The translations under genes were made by a program, and so were the position numbers. From the NCBI RefSeq assembly GCF_024505145.1, contig NZ_JANIAA010000012.1, positions 124,001-188,000 on the forward strand: DNA of 64,000 nucleotides, written 5' to 3'. Source of the DNA: Streptomyces rugosispiralis (GTDB lineage Bacteria > Actinomycetota > Actinomycetes > Streptomycetales > Streptomycetaceae). Below, piece after piece: positions 32,359 to 41,800 of this stretch. The notes beneath the pieces were generated by a model, which was not told the origin of the DNA, did no database searches, and saw only the letters and a list, made by a program, of their open reading frames with translations. Position 1 is the first letter of the stretch, and the number at the start of each line of letters is the position of its first letter.

Positions 32359-33363
32359 ATGACGCGTGATGACCTGGACGTTGACCCGGAAGAGCTGTAC
32401 GGACGGCTGAAGACGTACGAAGGGCGGACGGCCGCGAGCGGCGGCGCGGGCCGGGACCCCGTCAACGAGCCCATGATCAGGCACTGGTGCGAGGCGATGG
32501 GGGACACCAACCCCGCCTACCCGGCTGTCGCCCCGCCCACGATGCTCCAGGCGTGGACGATGGGCGGGCTGGCCGGGCACCCCGGCGGTTCGGCCCGCTC
32601 CGAGGCGTACGACGAGCTGCTGGCGCTGCTCGACGACGCGGGCTGCACCTCGGTGGTCGCCACCGACTGCGAGCAGGAGTACCTGCGGTCGCTGCGCCCC
32701 GGCGACCGGGTCACCTTCGACGCGGTCATCGAGTCGGTCTCGCCGCGCAAGACCACCAAGCTGGGCACCGGGTACTTCGTCACCACCCGGATGAACGTCC
32801 GCGCCGGGGAAGGAGAGCTGGTCGGCACCCACCGCTTCCGCATCCTCAAGTACGCACCCGCGCGGCCCGAGAAGCCGCCCAAGAACGCGGCGAAGCCGGA
32901 GCCGGAGCGGAAGCCGGAGCGAAAGCCGGAACCGAAGCGGAAGCCGGAGTCGACGGCCGACCGCCCCCGCCGCCCCCGCCCCGTCATCAACCGCGACAAC
33001 GCCGGTTTCTGGGCGGGTGTCGCCCGGCAACAGCTGCTCATTCAGCGCTGCCTGGACTGCGCCACGCCGCGCTTCCCCTGGCTGCCGGGGTGCGGGGCGT
33101 GCGGCTCCCAGCGGTGGGAGGCGTTCGCGGCGTCCGGCGTCGGCACGGTGTTCAGCTATGTGGTCATGCACCACCCGCCCTTCCCCGCCTTCGACCCGCC
33201 CTACGCGGTCGCCCTGGTCGAGCTGGCGGAGGGGGTGCGGATGGTCAGCGACATCACCGGGGTGCCGTACGACAAGGTGCGCATCGGCATGCCCGTCGAG
33301 CTGGAGTTCCTGCGCGTGGACGAGGAGCTGGAGCTGCCGGTGTTCCGGGGTACGGAGGCATAA
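32359..33363 (+). CDS. MaoC-N / DUF35 OB-fold fusion protein, ChsH2-like
   Basis: 334 residues from the ATG at 32359, with CAGGGGAAG upstream. Residues ~10-165 form a MaoC-like hot-dog half (NEPMIRHWCEAMGDTNPAYP). A Lys/Pro/Glu linker follows (~172-200). The C-terminal DUF35 part has a zinc ribbon (CLDC...CGAC) and an OB fold (SYVVMHHPPFPAFDPPYAVA). In M. tuberculosis ChsH2 pairs with ChsH1 to hydrate a steroid side-chain enoyl-CoA, and its DUF35 part binds Ltp2. The next two genes encode those partners. Confidence 0.88.
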   Translation: MTRDDLDVDPEELYGRLKTYEGRTAASGGAGRDPVNEPMIRHWCEAMGDTNPAYPAVAPPTMLQAWTMGGLAGHPGGSARSEAYDELLALLDDAGCTSVVATDCEQEYLRSLRPGDRVTFDAVIESVSPRKTTKLGTGYFVTTRMNVRAGEGELVGTHRFRILKYAPARPEKPPKNAAKPEPERKPERKPEPKRKPESTADRPRRPRPVINRDNAGFWAGVARQQLLIQRCLDCATPRFPWLPGCGACGSQRWEAFAASGVGTVFSYVVMHHPPFPAFDPPYAVALVELAEGVRMVSDITGVPYDKVRIGMPVELEFLRVDEELELPVFRGTEA

Positions 33364-33387
33364 CGGATGACGCGAGGAGGCGGTCGT

Positions 33388-33885
33388 ATGACGGTGCGTA
33401 CGGGCGATGAGCTGCCCCCGCTGCGCATCCCGATCACCCGGACCCTGATCGTCGCCGGCGCCCTCGCGTCCCGGGACTACCAGGATGTGCACCACGACGC
33501 CGAGGCGGCCAAGGAGAAGGGCTCCCCGGACATCTTCATGAACATCCTCACCACCAATGGGCTGGTCGGCCGCTACATCACCGATCACTTCGGGCCGCGG
33601 GCCCGGCTCCGTAAGGTCGCGATCCGGCTCGGAGCGCCCAACTACCCGGGCGATGAGATGGTGCTGACCGGCCAGGTCACCGCGGTCGCGGAGGGCACGG
33701 CGGAGGTCGCTGTCATCGGTAAGAACGGCATCGGCCACCATGTGACCGGCACGGTCACGGTTCAGCTCACCGGCGACGCCCCGAGGACCACCACCGCCTC
33801 CACCACAGCGCCCTCCACCACAGCGCCCCGCACCACGGCGCCCCCCACCACGGCGCCCCCCACCACCCCGGACACCCTCCGATGA
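33388..33885 (+). CDS. MaoC-family hydratase, ChsH1-like
   Basis: 165 residues from the ATG at 33388, after GAGGAGG; an ATG at 33367 has no RBS. Hot-dog fold with the catalytic Asp-x4-His of R-type hydratases in SRDYQDVHHD. The last ~30 residues are a Thr/Ala/Pro repeat (TTAPSTTAPRTTAPPTTAPP), unusual for the family. Expected to form a heteromer with the ChsH2-like protein. Overlaps the Ltp2-like gene by ATGA. Confidence 0.86.
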   Translation: MTVRTGDELPPLRIPITRTLIVAGALASRDYQDVHHDAEAAKEKGSPDIFMNILTTNGLVGRYITDHFGPRARLRKVAIRLGAPNYPGDEMVLTGQVTAVAEGTAEVAVIGKNGIGHHVTGTVTVQLTGDAPRTTTASTTAPSTTAPRTTAPPTTAPPTTPDTLR

Positions 33886-35048
33886 GCGCCCGCAAGCCCG
33901 ACACCCTGGGCGGCCGGGCCGCCATCGTCGGCATCGGCGCCACCGAGTTCTCCAAGGACTCGGGCCGCAGCGAGCTGAAGTTGGCCGTCGAGGCCGTCCA
34001 GGCGGCCCTGGACGACGCCGGGCTCACCCCGGCCGACGTGGACGGGCTGGTCACCTTCACCATGGACACCAGCCCCGAGATCACCGTGGCGCAGGCATGT
34101 GGCGTCGGTGATCTCACCTTCTTCTCGCGCGTCCACTACGGCGGCGGCGCGGCCTGCGCCACCGTGCAGCAGGCCGCGCTCGCCGTCGCGACCGGCGTCG
34201 CCGAGGTCGTCGTCTGCTACCGCGCGTTCAACGAGCGCTCCGGGCGCCGCTTCGGCTCCGGCGTCCAGCACCGCGAGCCGTCCGCCGAGGGCGCCGCGCT
34301 CGGCTGGTCGCTGCCGTTCGGGCTGTTGACCCCGGCTTCGTGGGTCGCCATGGCCGCCCAGCGCTATCTGTACGCCTATGGGCTGACACCCGAGGTTTTC
34401 GGCCATGTGGCCGTCACCGACCGCCGCCACGCGGCCATCAACCCGGCCGCGTACTTCCACGGCAAGCCGATCACCCTCGCCGAGCACGCCGCCTCCCGCT
34501 GGATCGTCGAGCCGCTGCGGCTGCTCGACTGCTGTCAGGAGACGGACGGCGGCCAGGCGATCGTGGTGACCAGCGTGGAGCGGGCGCGTGACCTGCCGCG
34601 TCCGCCCGGCGTGATCACGGCCGCGGCGCAGGGCGCGGGCCGCGGGCAGGAGCAGATGACGAGCTTCTACCGTGACGATCTGACCGGTCTCCCCGAGATG
34701 GGGGTGGTCGCCGGTCAGCTGTGGCGCGGCAGCGGGCTGACCCCGGCCGACATCGACGTGGCCATCCTCTACGACCACTTCACGCCGTTCGTGCTGATGC
34801 AGCTCGAGGAGTTCGGCTTCTGCGGGCCCGGCGAGGCGGCCGGATTCGTCGCCGAGGACGCGCTGCCGCTCAACACCCACGGCGGTCAGCTCGGTGAGGC
34901 GTATCTGCACGGGATGAACGGGATCGCCGAGGCCGTCCGCCAGATCCGCGGCAGCTCCGTCAACCAGGTGCCGGGGGCCGCCCGCGCCCTGGTCACCGCG
35001 GGCACCGGGGTACCGACATCCGGGCTTCTCCTCGGCGCAGACGGCTGA
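33882..35048 (+). CDS. Thiolase-fold lipid-transfer protein / aldolase, Ltp2-like
   Basis: 388 residues. Thiolase-like signatures: AAIVGIGATEFSKDSGR, VHYGGGAACATVQQAALAVA, AILYDHFTPFVLMQLEEFGF and NTHGGQLGEAYLHGMNGIAE. In cholesterol degraders Ltp2 with the ChsH2 DUF35 domain performs the retro-aldol step releasing propionyl-CoA; its proposed catalytic tyrosines would correspond to tyrosines in the last two motifs. Co-translated with the ChsH1-like gene, completing a hydratase-aldolase unit. The exact substrate here is unknown. Confidence 0.88.
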   Translation: MSARKPDTLGGRAAIVGIGATEFSKDSGRSELKLAVEAVQAALDDAGLTPADVDGLVTFTMDTSPEITVAQACGVGDLTFFSRVHYGGGAACATVQQAALAVATGVAEVVVCYRAFNERSGRRFGSGVQHREPSAEGAALGWSLPFGLLTPASWVAMAAQRYLYAYGLTPEVFGHVAVTDRRHAAINPAAYFHGKPITLAEHAASRWIVEPLRLLDCCQETDGGQAIVVTSVERARDLPRPPGVITAAAQGAGRGQEQMTSFYRDDLTGLPEMGVVAGQLWRGSGLTPADIDVAILYDHFTPFVLMQLEEFGFCGPGEAAGFVAEDALPLNTHGGQLGEAYLHGMNGIAEAVRQIRGSSVNQVPGAARALVTAGTGVPTSGLLLGADG

Positions 35049-35101
35049 CTCGCGCGCGTGTCGGCGGTAGCGGGCCGCCGAGGTCCACCTTCACTCGTCA
35101 T

Positions 35102-35953
35102 ATGACCCGAAGTAAGCAGAGCAGATGGCAGGTCATGGGCCGGGCCACCGGTCTGGCCGCGGCCCTGGCCACCGCGATCGCCGGCGCCACTCCCGCCGCC
35201 TCGGTGGAGATCCTGCCCGACCCCCGCCCGCTGGGCGCCAAGGTCTTCCAGGGCTGGGCGTTCGACACCTGCCATGCGCCGTCCCTCGCCACCCTGCGCG
35301 CGTGGAACAGCTCCCGCTACCGCGCCGTCGGCGTCTACTACGCGGGCCGCGGCCGGGCCTGCGCCAGCCAGCCCAATCTCACCGTCTCCTGGATGCGCGG
35401 CGTCAAGAGCATGAAGTGGCAGGTGCTGCCCATCTTTGTCGGATCCCAGTCGCCTTGTGTCCGCAACACCAACAAGAAGCACGTGCCCATCGGCAGCAAG
35501 CCGTTCTCCCAGGGGCAGGCGGAGGGCAAGGACGCGGTGTCGCGTGCCAAGGCGCTCTCCCTGAAGAAGCGCAGCGCGCTCTACCTCGACATGGAGGCGT
35601 ACGACCTCAAGCGGACGAGCTGCGCCGCCAAGACGCTCTCCTTCATTCGCGGCTGGAACCGCGAGGTCCGCTCGCGCGGCTTCTTCCCCGGCTTCTACAG
35701 CAGCGCCGAGTCCGGGGTGCGCCATGTGGAGCAGGCCCGCCGGGCCGGGGTGCATGACCTGCCCTCCGTGATGTGGTTCGCGCGCTGGAACGGGAAGCCG
35801 TCGCTGTACGGGGAGTCGACGCTGGCCAAGAGCGCGTGGAACCCGCACCGCCGCATCCACCAGTACCGGGGCAACATCGATGTGACGCACGGCGGGCGGA
35901 CGCTGCGCATCGACCGCAACAAGGTGGACGCACCGGTCGCGATCATCAAGTGA
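35102..35953 (+). CDS. Secreted DUF1906 (Rv2525c-like glycoside-hydrolase-fold) protein
   Basis: 283 residues, ATG at 35102. Signal peptide with a basic start and hydrophobic core (GRATGLAAALATAIAGATPA). The mature domain opens with KVFQGWAFDTCHAPSLATLR and contains YYAGRGRACASQPNLT, ALYLDMEAYD (likely catalytic acids) and GFFPGFYSSAESG, the DUF1906 TIM-barrel pattern. Rv2525c of M. tuberculosis affects the cell wall; the enzymatic substrate is unproven. Not obviously part of the preceding operon (53-bp gap). Confidence 0.85.
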   Translation: MTRSKQSRWQVMGRATGLAAALATAIAGATPAASVEILPDPRPLGAKVFQGWAFDTCHAPSLATLRAWNSSRYRAVGVYYAGRGRACASQPNLTVSWMRGVKSMKWQVLPIFVGSQSPCVRNTNKKHVPIGSKPFSQGQAEGKDAVSRAKALSLKKRSALYLDMEAYDLKRTSCAAKTLSFIRGWNREVRSRGFFPGFYSSAESGVRHVEQARRAGVHDLPSVMWFARWNGKPSLYGESTLAKSAWNPHRRIHQYRGNIDVTHGGRTLRIDRNKVDAPVAIIK

Positions 35954-36010
35954 GCACCCGTGGGGCGCCCTCGGGAAGCGAGTGAGCACCCATGGGCGCC
36001 CTCGGGAGGG

Positions 36011-36111
36011 ACGTAGGCCGTCCCCGGGAATGGCGTAGGCCGTCCCCGGGAATGGCGTAGGCCCCCCGGGAATGGCGTAGGCCCCCTGGGAATGGCGTAG
36101 GCCGCCCCCGG
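36011..36111. repeat. Five 20-22-bp tandem repeats
   Basis: Units of GGCGTAGGCCGTCCCCGGGA + AT with small deletions. A separate ~33-bp duplication (GTGAGCACCCRTGGG...CCTCGGGA) precedes it at 35951-36008. Confidence 0.88.
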
Positions 36112-36151
36112 AAGAACCCTGACCGGCTGATCACCCCCTCCCCCCGCAGGA

Positions 36152-36169
36152 GGTGGTGCCAGCACCACC
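36152..36169. promoter_or_regulatory. Palindrome upstream of the sigma-factor gene
   Basis: GGTGGTGC-CA-GCACCACC is a perfect 8-bp inverted repeat ending 76 bp before the ATG at 36246. Candidate operator for the sigma gene. Confidence 0.55.
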
Positions 36170-36245
36170 CGTACAACCTGAGACTGATTGGCCTTCGGCA
36201 CTTATGGCCGATCCGCTCCGACCTGCTCGCTCCTAGCGTTGAGTC

Positions 36246-36776
36246 ATGACCACGACCGTGTGCACAGGCGTCTCCGCCGCCGCGTTCCCGTCGTTCACCT
36301 CGTACGTACGGGCGCGGGGGCCCGTGCTGCTGCGCACCGCCCGCTCGCTGACCTCCAACGCGTGCGACGCCGAGGATCTGCTGCAGACCGCGCTGGCCAA
36401 GACGTACCTGGCGTGGGAGCGCATCGAGGACCACAACGCGCTGGACGGCTATGTGCGGCGCGCCCTGGTCAACACCCGGACCTCGCAGTGGCGCAAGCGC
36501 AAGATCGACGAATTCGTCTGTGAGGAGCTGCCCGAACCCGAGACCGTGCCCGCCCCGGACCCCGCCGAACGGCAGGTGCTCCGCGACTCGCTGTGGCGCG
36601 CCGTACTGCGACTGCCGGACCGCCAGCGGGCGATGGTCGTTCTCAGGTATTACGAGGACCTGAGCGAGGCGCAGACGGCGGAGGTGCTCGGGGTGTCCGT
36701 GGGCACCGTCAAGAGCGCGGTCTCGCGCGCCCTCGGCAAGCTCCGCGAGGACCCGGAACTCGGCCACGCGGGGTGA
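36246..36776 (+). CDS. SigE-family ECF RNA polymerase sigma factor
   Basis: 176 residues. Region 2 at ~15-85 (DAEDLLQTALAKTYLAWERI, then YVRRALVNTRTSQWRKRK) and region 4 at ~115-170 (LPDRQRAMVVLRYYEDLSEA, TVKSAVSRALGKLR). This is the Streptomyces 'SigE family' build. No anti-sigma gene is adjacent, so control is probably at transcription or by a distant factor. Start at 36246 is the only suitable ATG. Confidence 0.9.
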   Translation: MTTTVCTGVSAAAFPSFTSYVRARGPVLLRTARSLTSNACDAEDLLQTALAKTYLAWERIEDHNALDGYVRRALVNTRTSQWRKRKIDEFVCEELPEPETVPAPDPAERQVLRDSLWRAVLRLPDRQRAMVVLRYYEDLSEAQTAEVLGVSVGTVKSAVSRALGKLREDPELGHAG

Positions 36777-36824
36777 TCGCCTGATCGACGCGATGGGGCG
36801 CACGGGGGCCGACCGGCGATACGG

Positions 36825-36914
36825 CGGGGGAAACCGCGAGGGAAACCGCTGGGGAAATCACGGGGGAAGCAGCAGGGGAAACCGCGGGGGAAACCGCGGG
36901 GGAAGCAGCAGGGG
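36825..36914. repeat. GGGGGAAACCGC-type tandem repeats
   Basis: About seven imperfect 12-16-bp units (GGGGAAACCGCG, GGGGAAGCAGCA) after the sigma gene. Farther right, the small palindrome ACCAGGTGGT (~36943) may be an operator of the ligase gene. Confidence 0.8.
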
Positions 36915-37010
36915 ACCGACCGGGTCCGGGGGTAGTGACATACCAGGTGGTCGGCTGCAGAATCGGCGGAACCCCGACCCGCGCGTAACCGGAACCCTGG
37001 AGGCGCCCCG

Positions 37011-38666
37011 GTGCTCAGCACGATGCAGGACGTACCGCTGACCGTGACCCGCATCCTCGTGCACGGGAGCCTCGTGCACGGCCGCACGGCCCATGTGACC
37101 ACCTGGACCGGCGAGGGCGAGCCCCAGCGGCGCAGCTTCCACGAGGTGGGGGTGCGGTCGACCCAGTTGGCGAACGCGCTGCGCGATGAGCTCGGGGTCG
37201 AGCCGGGGCAGGCCGTGGCCACCTTGATGTGGAACAACTGCGAGCATCTGGAGGCGTATCTCGCGGTGCCGTCCATGGGCGCCGTACTGCACACCCTCAA
37301 CCTCCGGCTGCCCGCCGATCAGCTCGGCTGGATCGTGAACCACGCCGCCGACCGGGTGATCATCGTCAACGGCTCCGTACTGCCGCTGCTCGCCCTGCTC
37401 CTCCCCGCCCTGACCACCGTGAAGCACATCGTGGTGGCGGGCCCCGGCGACCGTTCCGCCCTGGACGGCTGCGCCGCCCGGGTCCATGAGTACGAGGAGC
37501 TGATCGAGGGGCGGCCGCAGCGCTACGCCTGGCCGGAGATCGACGAGCGCCAGGCCGCGGCCCTCTGCTACACCTCGGGGACGACCGGGCACCCCAAGGG
37601 CGTGGCCTACAGCCACCGCTCCATCTATCTGCACTCGATGCAGGTCAACACCGCCGAGTCGTTCGGGATGTCCGGGGGCGACGTCCTGCTGCCGGTGGTG
37701 CCCATGTTCCACGCCAACGCGTGGGGGACCCCGCACGCCGCCTTCATGGCGGGCGCCTCGATACTCATGCCCGACCGCTTCCTCCAGCCCGAGCCGCTCG
37801 CCGAGATGATCGAACGCGAGCGTCCCACCATCGCCGCCGCCGTGCCCACCGTCTGGCAGGGGCTGCTCGCCGAACTCGACGCGAGGCCGCGCGAGGTGAG
37901 CTGTCTGCGGAACGTCTTCATCGGCGGCGCGGCCTGCCCGCCTTCCCTGATGAAGGCGTACGAGGAGCGCCACGGCATCCACGTCGTCCACGCCTGGGGC
38001 ATGACCGAGACCTCTCCGCTCGGCTCCGTGGCCCATCCGCCGGGCGGTCTCCCGGAGGAGGACGCCTGGCCGTACCGGCTGACGCAGGGCCGCTTCCCGG
38101 CGTCCGTCGAGTGCCGGTTGATCTCCGCGGACGGCGAACTCGTGCCGTGGGACGGGAAGACGCCGGGTGAGCTGGAGGTACGCGGTCCGTGGATCGCGGG
38201 CGCGTATTACGGAGGGGCGGACGGCGAGTCGTTCCGCCCCGAGGACAAGTTCACCGAGGACGGCTGGCTGAAGACCGGCGACGTCGGCACCATCAGCCCC
38301 GACTGCTATCTGACGCTGACGGACCGGGCCAAGGACGTCATCAAGTCGGGCGGCGAGTGGATCTCCTCGGTCGAGCTGGAGAACCAGCTGATGGGCCATC
38401 CCGAGGTCGCGGAGGCGGCGGTGGTGGCCGTGCCGGACGAGAAGTGGGGCGAGCGGCCGCTGGCCACGGTGGTCCTGACGGACGGCGCCACGATCGACTA
38501 CGCGGGTCTGCGGGCCTTCCTCGCCGAACGGGTCGCGCGCTGGCAGCTGCCGGAGCACTGGGCGCTGATTCCGGCGGTGCCGAAGACGAGCGTGGGGAAG
38601 TTCGACAAGAAGGTCATCCGAAAGCAGTACGCGGACGGGGATCTGGATGTGACCACGCTGGGCTGA
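37011..38666 (+). CDS. Acyl-CoA synthetase (AMP-forming fatty-acid/steroid-acid CoA ligase)
   Basis: 551 residues from the GTG at 37011, with CTGGAGGCG at good spacing; an ATG four codons later is possible. ANL-superfamily motifs: P-loop LCYTSGTTGHPKGVAYSHRS, adenylate-binding AWGMTETSPLG, hinge region TGDVGTI and LTDRAKDVIKSGGEWISS, and the C-terminal lysine in KTSVGKFDKK. It activates a carboxylic acid to its acyl-CoA via an acyl-AMP. Nearness to the ChsH/Ltp2-like operon makes a branched or steroid side-chain acid possible, but the genes are not contiguous. Confidence 0.88.
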   Translation: MLSTMQDVPLTVTRILVHGSLVHGRTAHVTTWTGEGEPQRRSFHEVGVRSTQLANALRDELGVEPGQAVATLMWNNCEHLEAYLAVPSMGAVLHTLNLRLPADQLGWIVNHAADRVIIVNGSVLPLLALLLPALTTVKHIVVAGPGDRSALDGCAARVHEYEELIEGRPQRYAWPEIDERQAAALCYTSGTTGHPKGVAYSHRSIYLHSMQVNTAESFGMSGGDVLLPVVPMFHANAWGTPHAAFMAGASILMPDRFLQPEPLAEMIERERPTIAAAVPTVWQGLLAELDARPREVSCLRNVFIGGAACPPSLMKAYEERHGIHVVHAWGMTETSPLGSVAHPPGGLPEEDAWPYRLTQGRFPASVECRLISADGELVPWDGKTPGELEVRGPWIAGAYYGGADGESFRPEDKFTEDGWLKTGDVGTISPDCYLTLTDRAKDVIKSGGEWISSVELENQLMGHPEVAEAAVVAVPDEKWGERPLATVVLTDGATIDYAGLRAFLAERVARWQLPEHWALIPAVPKTSVGKFDKKVIRKQYADGDLDVTTLG

Positions 38667-38751
38667 GGAACGCTGGGTTCCGGGAGCGCGTCGCTGGGCA
38701 ACGCGGCGACCGTAAGGGAGCCCCGGTGGGCCCCTGTGGGCAACGCGGCCA

Positions 38752-38779
38752 CCGTAAGGAGGCGAGTGTCTCCTTACGG
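38752..38779. terminator. Bidirectional terminator made of CCGTAAGG repeats
   Basis: CCGTAAGGAG / CTCCTTACGG form a perfect 10-bp stem with an 8-nt loop between convergent genes. A longer alternative pairing joins CGCGGCGACCGTAAGG (38702-38717) with its complement at 38772-38787. Confidence 0.7.
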
Positions 38780-38828
38780 TCGCCGCGGTCTCTTTGAGAC
38801 GGCGAGTACCCCGTACGGGTCCCAGGTG

Positions 38829-41800
38829 TCAGTTCGTGCCGATCTTCGCCAGCAGGTCCACGATCCGCGACTGCACCTCCGCGCTCGTCGAGCGCTCCGC
38901 GAGGAACAGCACCGTCTCGCCCGAGGCCAGCCGGGACAGGTTCGCCGGGTCGATGTCCGCGGAGGTGTAGACGACCAGCGGGGTGCGGTTGAGCAGCCCG
39001 TTGCCGCGCAGCCAGTCGACGATCCCGGCCCGGCGGCGGCGTACCTGCATCAGGTCCATCACCACCAGGTTCGGCCGCATCTGGGCCGCGAGCGAGACCG
39101 CGTCGGCGTCCGTCGCCGCGCGGGCGACCTGCATCCCGCGCCGCTCGAGCGTCGCCGTCAGCGCCATCGCGATCGGCTCGTGCTCCTCGATCAGCAGCAC
39201 GCGCGACGGATGCTGCTCGCTGTCGCGCGGCGCGAGCGCCTTGAGCAGGACGGCCGGGTCGGCGCCGTACGCCGCCTCGCGCGTCGCCTGGCCGAGCCCC
39301 GCGGTCACCAGCACCGGCACCTCGGCCGCGACCGCCGCCGTACGCAGCGACTGCAGCGCGGTCCGGGTGATCGGCCCGGTCAGCGGGTCGACGAACAGCG
39401 CCGCCGGGTACGCGGCGATCTGCGCGTCCACCTCCTCACGGGAATTCACGATCACCGGACGGTAGCCGCGGTCGCTCAGCGCCTGCTGGGTGGACATGTC
39501 CGGCGCGGGCCACACCAGGAGGCGGCGCGGGTTGTCCAGCGGCTCCGGCGGCAGTTCGTCGTCGGGCGGCGGGGTGCGGTCGTCGACGATCTCGACGGCG
39601 CCGTTGGGCCCGTCCAGCGGCTCCGGCCCCTCGGCGCCCTCGTCCGGCGCACCGATGGCGAACGCACGGCCGGAGCCCTGCGACGTGCCCACCGCACGCT
39701 GCGGCTGCGCCCCCGGCCCGGCCTGGGGGCGGGGCTGGGCGCCGGTCTGCGGACCGGTGTGCGGCTGCGGTCCGGTGTGCGGCTGCGGTTCGGCCGAGGT
39801 GCCCTGGTCCGTCATCTCGGGCCGGGCGGCCAGCTTGCGCCGTCTGCCGCCCCCGGTGCTGGTGCCTCCGGAGGGCGTCTGCGGCTGACCCTGCGGCGGG
39901 CGTCCCTGCGGCTGGCCTTGTGCGGGCTGGCCCTGGGGCTGCTCCCCCACCTGCTGGGCGAACGGCACCCCTTGGCCCAGGGTGCGCACGCTGAACGCGC
40001 GCCCCTGGGTGGTGTCGGCGTGCGGCGGGGCCTCGGCCGGCAGCGGCTGCGGACGGGGCTGCGCGGGCGCGTTCGGCCACTGCGCGGGGGGCTGCGCCGG
40101 CTGCTGGGCCGGTGGGCGCCCGCTGATCTCCGCCGGCTGCGGGCCGACCTGGGCCTGAGCCTGGGCCTGGGCCGCCTCCGGCTGCTCCTCGGCCAGCGGC
40201 CGCCGGGCGCGGCGCCGTCCGGTGGGCGGGACCTCCTGTGGCCGGCCGCCGTTTGCGCCCTGGCCCCAGTTGGGCTGCTGTTCCTCGGGGGTGCGGGCGG
40301 CGGGCAGCTCGGGCATGCCCGACGCGGCGGGCTGGGGCCCTTGAGCCTGCGGCTGCGGCTGGGGCCGACGCGGGTCCTGGCCCTGCTGTCCCTGAGCGGG
40401 GTCGGACGGCCAGCCACCGGGCCGCGCCGCGCCGTTGGGCGGTACGGGCTCGCCGCGTACGGCCAGGCCCCCGCCCTGCTGCGGCTGGGGTGCGCCGCTC
40501 CGCGCCTGCGCGGGGACGAGCCCGGCCGGGCCGAGCTCGGGCGGCAGCGCGCCGGGCTGCGCCCGGTCGGCGGCGGCCGGGGGCAGCGCGAAGGGCGAGC
40601 GGACGAGTCCGGGATCCCCCGCGGGCTGCGGCTGGGACTGCTGAGGTTGGGGTTGCGGCTGGCCAGGGGGCTGCGCCGGTGCCTGGTCGGGCGTGGGCGG
40701 CTCCGGCGCCTCGCCCAGCGCGCGGCGGGCGCGGCGCCGTCCGGTGGGCGGGACCTCCTGCGGTTGGCCGCCGCCGGTGTCCTGGCCCCAGTTGGGCTGC
40801 TGTTCCTCGGGGGTGCGGGCGGGGGGCAGCGCGGGCATGCCCGACGCGGCCGGCTGGGCGGGCTGCTGGGGCGTGTCGGAGGGGGCCGCGGGCAGGGCGA
40901 GGGCAGGCCGGCCGCCCGACCCCTGTGCGGGGGCGGGGGCACCGGCGGTCTGAGGGCCGCCCTGTTCTTGCGCCGGGGCGCCGCGTCGGGCGCGGCGGCC
41001 CTGGGGCTGCTGTTGTGCGGGGATGCCCTGGGGCGGCACAACGCCCATGGCGGCGGGGCCCGTCGGCTGCGGACCGGCCGCTTCCGGTGCGCCGCCGCGA
41101 GCGTGGCGATGGCTGCCGGTCGCGGCTCCCTCGGCGTTCTGGCCGGGGTTCGCGGCCGCGGCCGCGGCCTCGTCGGGGTGGGGGCGTGCCCTGCGCCGCC
41201 CGGTGGGCCGTGGCGGGTTCGCGGACTCGGCCGCGTTCTGCTGCTGGGCCGCGGCGTTCTCGCCGACGACCGCGGGCAGCGCGGCGGGCGCGGGCGCGCC
41301 CGGGGCGCCCTGCTGAGCGGCGGTGCGCGGGTCGGCCGTACGGGGGTCGGCCTTCTGCGGGTCGGCCTTACGGAGGTTGGGCGGGGGCGTACCACCCTGC
41401 GTGCCGCCGCCCTGCGTGCCGCCGCCCTGAGTTCCGTTGCCGTGTGTGCCGTTGCCCTGCGTGCCGCCGCCGCTGGTGTCGCCCGGCGTGTCGCCGGGGG
41501 CCGCCCCGTGCCGGGCGCGGCGTCCGGTCGGGGTCTGTCCGGAGGCGTTGCCGCCCGCCGTACCCGCACCGGCACCCTTGCCCGCACCAGTGCCCGTACC
41601 CGCGCCAGTGCCCGCACCGGTACCCGTACCCGCGCCAGTACCCGTGCCCGAGGTGCCCTGCCCCTGCGTACCGTCGCCCGCTCCGGCGGCGTCGACGTCC
41701 ATGCGCTCCTGCTCGGCGGCGGCCGCCGCCGAGATCGGCACCTCCAGGACGTACGCGTGCCCGCCCATGCCCGGCATCTCGTGGGTCTGGAGCACGCCCC

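Noticed and set aside
31987..33741. 584-codon - strand frame opposite the ChsH2/ChsH1-like genes
   Set aside because: No domain; the + strand carries a promoter, RBS, zinc ribbon and hot-dog motifs.
36858..38558. 566-codon - strand frame opposite the acyl-CoA ligase
   Set aside because: Shadow of a gene with complete ANL motifs on the + strand.
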